Source: Bordetella parapertussis
GTDB taxonomy: Bacteria; Pseudomonadota; Gammaproteobacteria; Burkholderiales; Burkholderiaceae_B
Reading direction: 5' to 3'
Assembly (NCBI GenBank): GCA_945882005.1
Contig: CAMCWG010000074.1
Coordinates: 1 to 10,832 of the forward strand
DNA: 10,832 nt
Made by a program: the position numbers and the translations under genes. Position 1 is the stretch's first letter, and the number at the start of each line of letters is the position of its first letter. Below the pieces are notes generated by a model. The model was not told the DNA's origin, ran no database searches, and saw only the letters and a program-made list of their open reading frames with translations. Of this stretch, positions 8,732-10,832 are shown piece by piece.

Positions 8732-9682
8732 TCAGACTATTGGGTTTTGGTATGTTTTTCTGATTAGATAAGCTGGCCGACGTTTGGCCTCCATATATGT
8801 GCGACCAACATACTCGCCAAGGATTCCAACCCCGATCAGTTGTAAGCTACTAATGAATAAAAATGCCACAAATAATGAGGCATAGCCAGGAACTTCAACG
8901 CCAAATATCAGCGTGCGAATTAAGATGAACAGTCCATAACCGACGGTGATTAGTGCGCCAGCCAGCCCAATATATGTCCAGAATCGGAGCGGCAACGTAC
9001 TAAAGCTCGTAATCCCCTCTAAAGCGAAATTCCATAGCCTCCAAATAGAAAACTTTGACTTGCCGGTGGAGCGCGGTTGTCGAATATATTCAATCGTCAC
9101 GGACTTGAATCCTACCCAAGCGAAGAGTCCTTTCATGAATCGCTGCTTTTCTGGAAGTAACTTCAGCGCATCCACAACGCTGCGCGTCATTAGCCGACAG
9201 TCTCCAACGTTATTGGGAATGTTTACATGGGAAAGAAAGTTATACGTCTCGTAGAAAGCTGAAGCACTTAGCCTTTTCCCTAGACTGTCAGACGTTCTAT
9301 CTGCACGCTTTGCCAACACAACATCTGCCCCACTAGCCTCCCAGGCCTGAATCAGCTGGCTGATTAACGAGGGAGGATCTTGCAGATCGGAGTCAAGAGG
9401 AATGACCAACTCGCCGACCGCAACATCTAAGCCAGCAGATAAGGCTGCCTCTTTCCCAAAGTTTCTAGACAGCTCAATGACCTTCAACCGGGCATCCTTG
9501 CTACTCAATTCAACAAGCTGCGCTAAAGTGGAGTCGCGACTTCCATCATCAACACAAATTACTTCAAAATCAAAGCTCGGTAGCTGCTCAAGCTCTGGAA
9601 GAATGCTTTGATAAAAAGAAATGACGCCAGCTTCCTCGTTAAAAAACGGACAAACGAGACTTACAAGGGTTTTGTTAGCCAT
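8732..9682 (-). CDS. Polyprenyl-phosphate glycosyltransferase, GT2, GtrB/ArnC/DPMS-like
   Basis: The 316-residue protein has a cytoplasmic GT2 catalytic domain and two C-terminal membrane helices, the build of GtrB, ArnC and bacterial DPMS-like enzymes. These transfer a sugar from a nucleotide sugar to undecaprenyl phosphate. Visible motifs are CPFFNEE (11-17), VDDGSRDST (44-52) for nucleotide binding, PLDSDLQDPP (95-104) with the DXD-type metal site, GDCRLMTRSV (160-169) and RSTGKSKFSIWRLWNFAL (204-221). Membrane segments lie at about 234-260 and 267-289; GEYVGRTYMEAKRRP ends the domain in typical fashion. A GGAG Shine-Dalgarno lies eight bases before the ATG. No GtrA-type flippase is seen next to it. 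The sugar is not predictable; the convergent GT-C enzyme could use its product. Confidence 0.92.
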   Translation of the reverse strand: MANKTLVSLVCPFFNEEAGVISFYQSILPELEQLPSFDFEVICVDDGSRDSTLAQLVELSSKDARLKVIELSRNFGKEAALSAGLDVAVGELVIPLDSDLQDPPSLISQLIQAWEASGADVVLAKRADRTSDSLGKRLSASAFYETYNFLSHVNIPNNVGDCRLMTRSVVDALKLLPEKQRFMKGLFAWVGFKSVTIEYIRQPRSTGKSKFSIWRLWNFALEGITSFSTLPLRFWTYIGLAGALITVGYGLFILIRTLIFGVEVPGYASLFVAFLFISSLQLIGVGILGEYVGRTYMEAKRRPAYLIRKTYQNPIV

Positions 9683-9785
9683 GTTTATGTCTCCTCGGCC
9701 GCTTTAGGCCGACCATTAATTTGAACAGACGTTTTGATACTCCGTGAATGAATATTTCACGTCGATAAGACAGGTTGTATTTCAT
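9675..9785 (-). CDS. Possible small basic ORF (36 aa) overlapping the GtrB-like start
   Basis: An ATG at 9785-9783 opens 36 codons that end in TAA at 9677-9675, so the end overlaps the first codons of the glycosyltransferase gene by 8 bases in another frame. The peptide begins MKYNLSYRREIFIHGVSKRL and is strongly basic, with 11 Lys/Arg and three His and almost no acidic residue, ending RPRRHKHG. GAGG lies 11 bases upstream, farther than ideal. The overlap is the arrangement of translational coupling, and the gene would carry the GGAG of the next gene inside its own sequence. I do not recognise a family; it could be a leader peptide, a remnant of a lost gene or chance. Confidence 0.35.
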   Translation of the reverse strand: MKYNLSYRREIFIHGVSKRLFKLMVGLKRPRRHKHG

Positions 9786-9817
9786 TTGTAAACACGCCTC
9801 AAATAATCGATCAGAAT

Positions 9818-9834
9818 CGCGCATAGAAAGCGCG
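9818..9834. repeat. Short inverted repeat after the CzcI-like gene
   Basis: CGCGC and GCGCG flank a 7-base loop, 18 bases beyond the stop of the CzcI-like gene. On the minus strand the following bases are only moderately T-rich (ATTCTGATCGATT), so it is at best a weak terminator. The rest of the interval 9786-9851 shows no clear promoter for the next gene. Confidence 0.25.
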
Positions 9835-9851
9835 ACTAGCTAAGCAATGAA

Positions 9852-10199
9852 TTAAGCGCGAGCTTGCGGAGGACGCAATAATCCGTCTAAAACAACATCA
9901 GGGTGACGATCTAGAGCTAGTGCTGTTCTGGTCGTGGCTGAATGAAAAAAAACTGACACAATAGAAGTCGTTATCAAGTCGGATGAGTGACAATTATCGT
10001 CGGCATGAGAATGATTAATTTCGCTGCTATTGATCTCAAAATGAGCGGAGAAAATATGGTGATGATGTTCAAGAGCGCGGTCATGAGCGAAGACCTTGTG
10101 GAGAGTGTCGTTTGAATCGCTTACGGAAAGTCCCGCTGCGCCCGTCGTAATTTGGCAGCTAAGTAAGAGCGCAAGTAGAAATGCTAGCGCCTTTTTCAT
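9852..10199 (-). CDS. Exported His-rich small protein, CzcI-like
   Basis: The 115-residue product has an N-terminal signal (MKKALAFLLALLLS, hydrophobic 4-19) with probable cleavage after about residue 22. A lipoprotein-like LLSC at 12-15 is weak because position -2 is Leu. The mature part has HHHH at 45-48, His53, and HSHADDNCHSSD (63-74), a His/Asp/Cys cluster suited to binding Zn, Co or Ni. The end, LLRPPQARA, resembles the PP-R/Q-A end seen in small CzcI-type proteins of Czc efflux loci. CzcI is known as a small periplasmic protein linked to cobalt-zinc-cadmium resistance; identity here is by pattern, not by close match. It is the last of three minus-strand genes with metal-related features. 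No Shine-Dalgarno precedes the ATG. Confidence 0.7.
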   Translation of the reverse strand: MKKALAFLLALLLSCQITTGAAGLSVSDSNDTLHKVFAHDRALEHHHHIFSAHFEINSSEINHSHADDNCHSSDLITTSIVSVFFHSATTRTALALDRHPDVVLDGLLRPPQARA

Positions 10200-10229
10200 A
10201 TGAGCAAATGCATCATTTTTTTCGTTCAG

Positions 10230-10251
10230 CAGAGCAACATTGGTTGCTCTG
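10230..10251. repeat. Perfect 9-bp inverted repeat between DUF6488-type and CzcI-like genes
   Basis: CAGAGCAAC and GTTGCTCTG flank ATTG. The repeat lies in the 67-base gap and is not followed by a T-run on either strand (on the minus strand A-rich bases follow), so it is not a standard terminator. It could be an operator, an mRNA processing or stabilising hairpin, or a partial attenuator. The 22-bp palindrome is seen; the role is unknown. Confidence 0.6.
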
Positions 10252-10266
10252 ATGACCTTTGACGGA

Positions 10267-10617
10267 TCATCGACCGGTAAAGTTGGCCGCTATAAAATTT
10301 CCCGGAGGTGTGAAGAACATGTAAAGAGTGCTTTTGTCCTTATCGGGCTCGGAAGTATTTTTATAAACTACTTTCCATTCGTTGCCTTTTTTGCCTTCTA
10401 CGACGGTTATAGAGTCATATTCCACGGCGCCCCAAGATTTATCCAACTTGCCGGACTTCATTAGAACTACCTTGCGGTTGTTTGCGCATTGGAGCACTGT
10501 TGCCTCGGCAGCTTGTTTCGATCCATGAAAATGACAAGATGAACTAGGGTCAGCATACGCTGGCATAGATGCCGTAGCGGATAATGCAATCGCGATTGCG
10601 ATGATAAGAGTTCCCAT
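10267..10617 (-). CDS. Exported DUF6488-type protein
   Basis: The 116-residue product has a hydrophobic signal-like N-terminus (3-22) with an AYA-D cleavage site at 20-23; the n-region has no Lys or Arg, which is unusual. The mature part begins with a CHFHG motif (Cys28, His29, His31) and a second Cys44, which could bind a metal ion or form a disulphide. The remainder shows KSGKLDKSW, GNEWKVVYKN and the highly characteristic LYMFFTPPGNFIAANFTG end, which I associate with DUF6488 proteins found near heavy-metal efflux genes of betaproteobacteria. No biochemical function is known to me. GAGGAAA lies six bases before the ATG and fixes the start. The gene lies 18 bases after the stop of an upstream membrane protein, so they are probably one operon. 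Confidence 0.82.
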   Translation of the reverse strand: MGTLIIAIAIALSATASMPAYADPSSSCHFHGSKQAAEATVLQCANNRKVVLMKSGKLDKSWGAVEYDSITVVEGKKGNEWKVVYKNTSEPDKDKSTLYMFFTPPGNFIAANFTGR

Positions 10618-10635
10618 AATTTTCCTCAGATAAAA

Positions 10636-10832
10636 TTAAAGTGTGTTTCTGGAGGTATCAGTCGTATTTTTAATATCCATGTCCTCATGGATATGACGAT
10701 GTTCTCCCTCGGGGAATCTGAAAGATTCGCCGTTGACATCGTGTTGATACCCATGAAGTTGGACAAACAGTAAATAAATGCCAGCGGCAATCAGAGCTAA
10801 GTTCGCCGCGTAGCTAAACTGTGCGAAGGACT
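10636..10832 (-). CDS. 3' end of a membrane protein with a His-rich tail
   Basis: The last 64 codons of a gene entering from the right edge are open to TAA at 10638-10636. Visible residues are a hydrophobic helix (about 8-25 of the fragment, YAANLALIAAGIYLLFVQL), followed by HGYQHDVNG and a His/acid cluster EGEHRHIHED (41-50). A terminal membrane helix with a polar tail of His, Glu and Asp suggests a cation transporter or metal-handling membrane protein, in line with the two genes behind it. The fragment is too short to name a family; a CDF exporter is less likely because those end in a long soluble domain. Confidence 0.7.
   Translation of the reverse strand, partial: SFAQFSYAANLALIAAGIYLLFVQLHGYQHDVNGESFRFPEGEHRHIHEDMDIKNTTDTSRNTL

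Noticed and set aside
10230..10251. Palindrome as an intrinsic terminator
   Set aside because: No T-run follows on either strand; kept only as an inverted repeat of unknown role.

Overview
The window looks like a chromosomal segment of a Gram-negative betaproteobacterium, most likely of the order Burkholderiales. The protein sequences of ObgE, ProB, L21, L27 and IspB are of that type, and ispB is divergent from an rplU-rpmA-obgE-proB block, an order common in that group. The genus cannot be fixed from the sequence. Base composition is moderate and looks richer in A+T from about 8.7 kb to the right edge (judged by eye, not calculated).

Left part (1-5.8 kb, all minus strand, read right to left): a strong sigma70-type promoter at 5759-5787 drives rplU and rpmA. 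A clear intrinsic terminator at 5042-5073 follows, then obgE and proB, 15 bases apart. Next comes a TPP riboswitch (2611-2691) with a translation-type expression platform in front of thiC. Immediately after thiC, 21 bases beyond its stop, a membrane acyltransferase (family 3, OafA-like) begins and runs off the left edge. These genes are housekeeping: ribosome assembly (L21, L27, ObgE), the first step of proline synthesis (ProB) and the thiamin pyrimidine branch (ThiC).

Middle part (5.8-7.25 kb): ispB on the plus strand makes the octaprenyl side chain of ubiquinone. It converges on a small minus-strand gene for a 77-residue protein with a coiled-coil head and one membrane segment, followed by a 219-base spacer with no clear gene.

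Right-middle part (7.25-9.8 kb): two convergent glycosyltransferase genes share a short 3' junction with an intrinsic terminator for the minus-strand gene. The plus-strand gene encodes a multi-pass GT-C enzyme of the ArnT/PMT type. The minus-strand gene encodes a GtrB/ArnC/DPMS-like enzyme that loads sugar onto a polyprenyl phosphate. Such enzymes normally work in sequence: one charges the lipid carrier, the other transfers the sugar to an envelope acceptor in the periplasm. A possible basic 36-residue ORF overlaps the start of the GtrB-like gene.

Right edge (9.85-10.83 kb, minus strand): a group of three genes with a metal-handling look. They are the 3' end of a membrane protein with a His-rich tail, an exported DUF6488-type protein with a CHFH motif, and a short exported His-rich protein resembling CzcI. 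A perfect 9-bp inverted repeat lies between the last two. No CRISPR array, insertion sequence, tRNA or rRNA was seen. The best items for follow-up are the interlocking hairpins of the thiC leader, the rplU leader hairpin that starts at the predicted +1, the glycosyltransferase pair, the small basic ORF and the metal-related trio.
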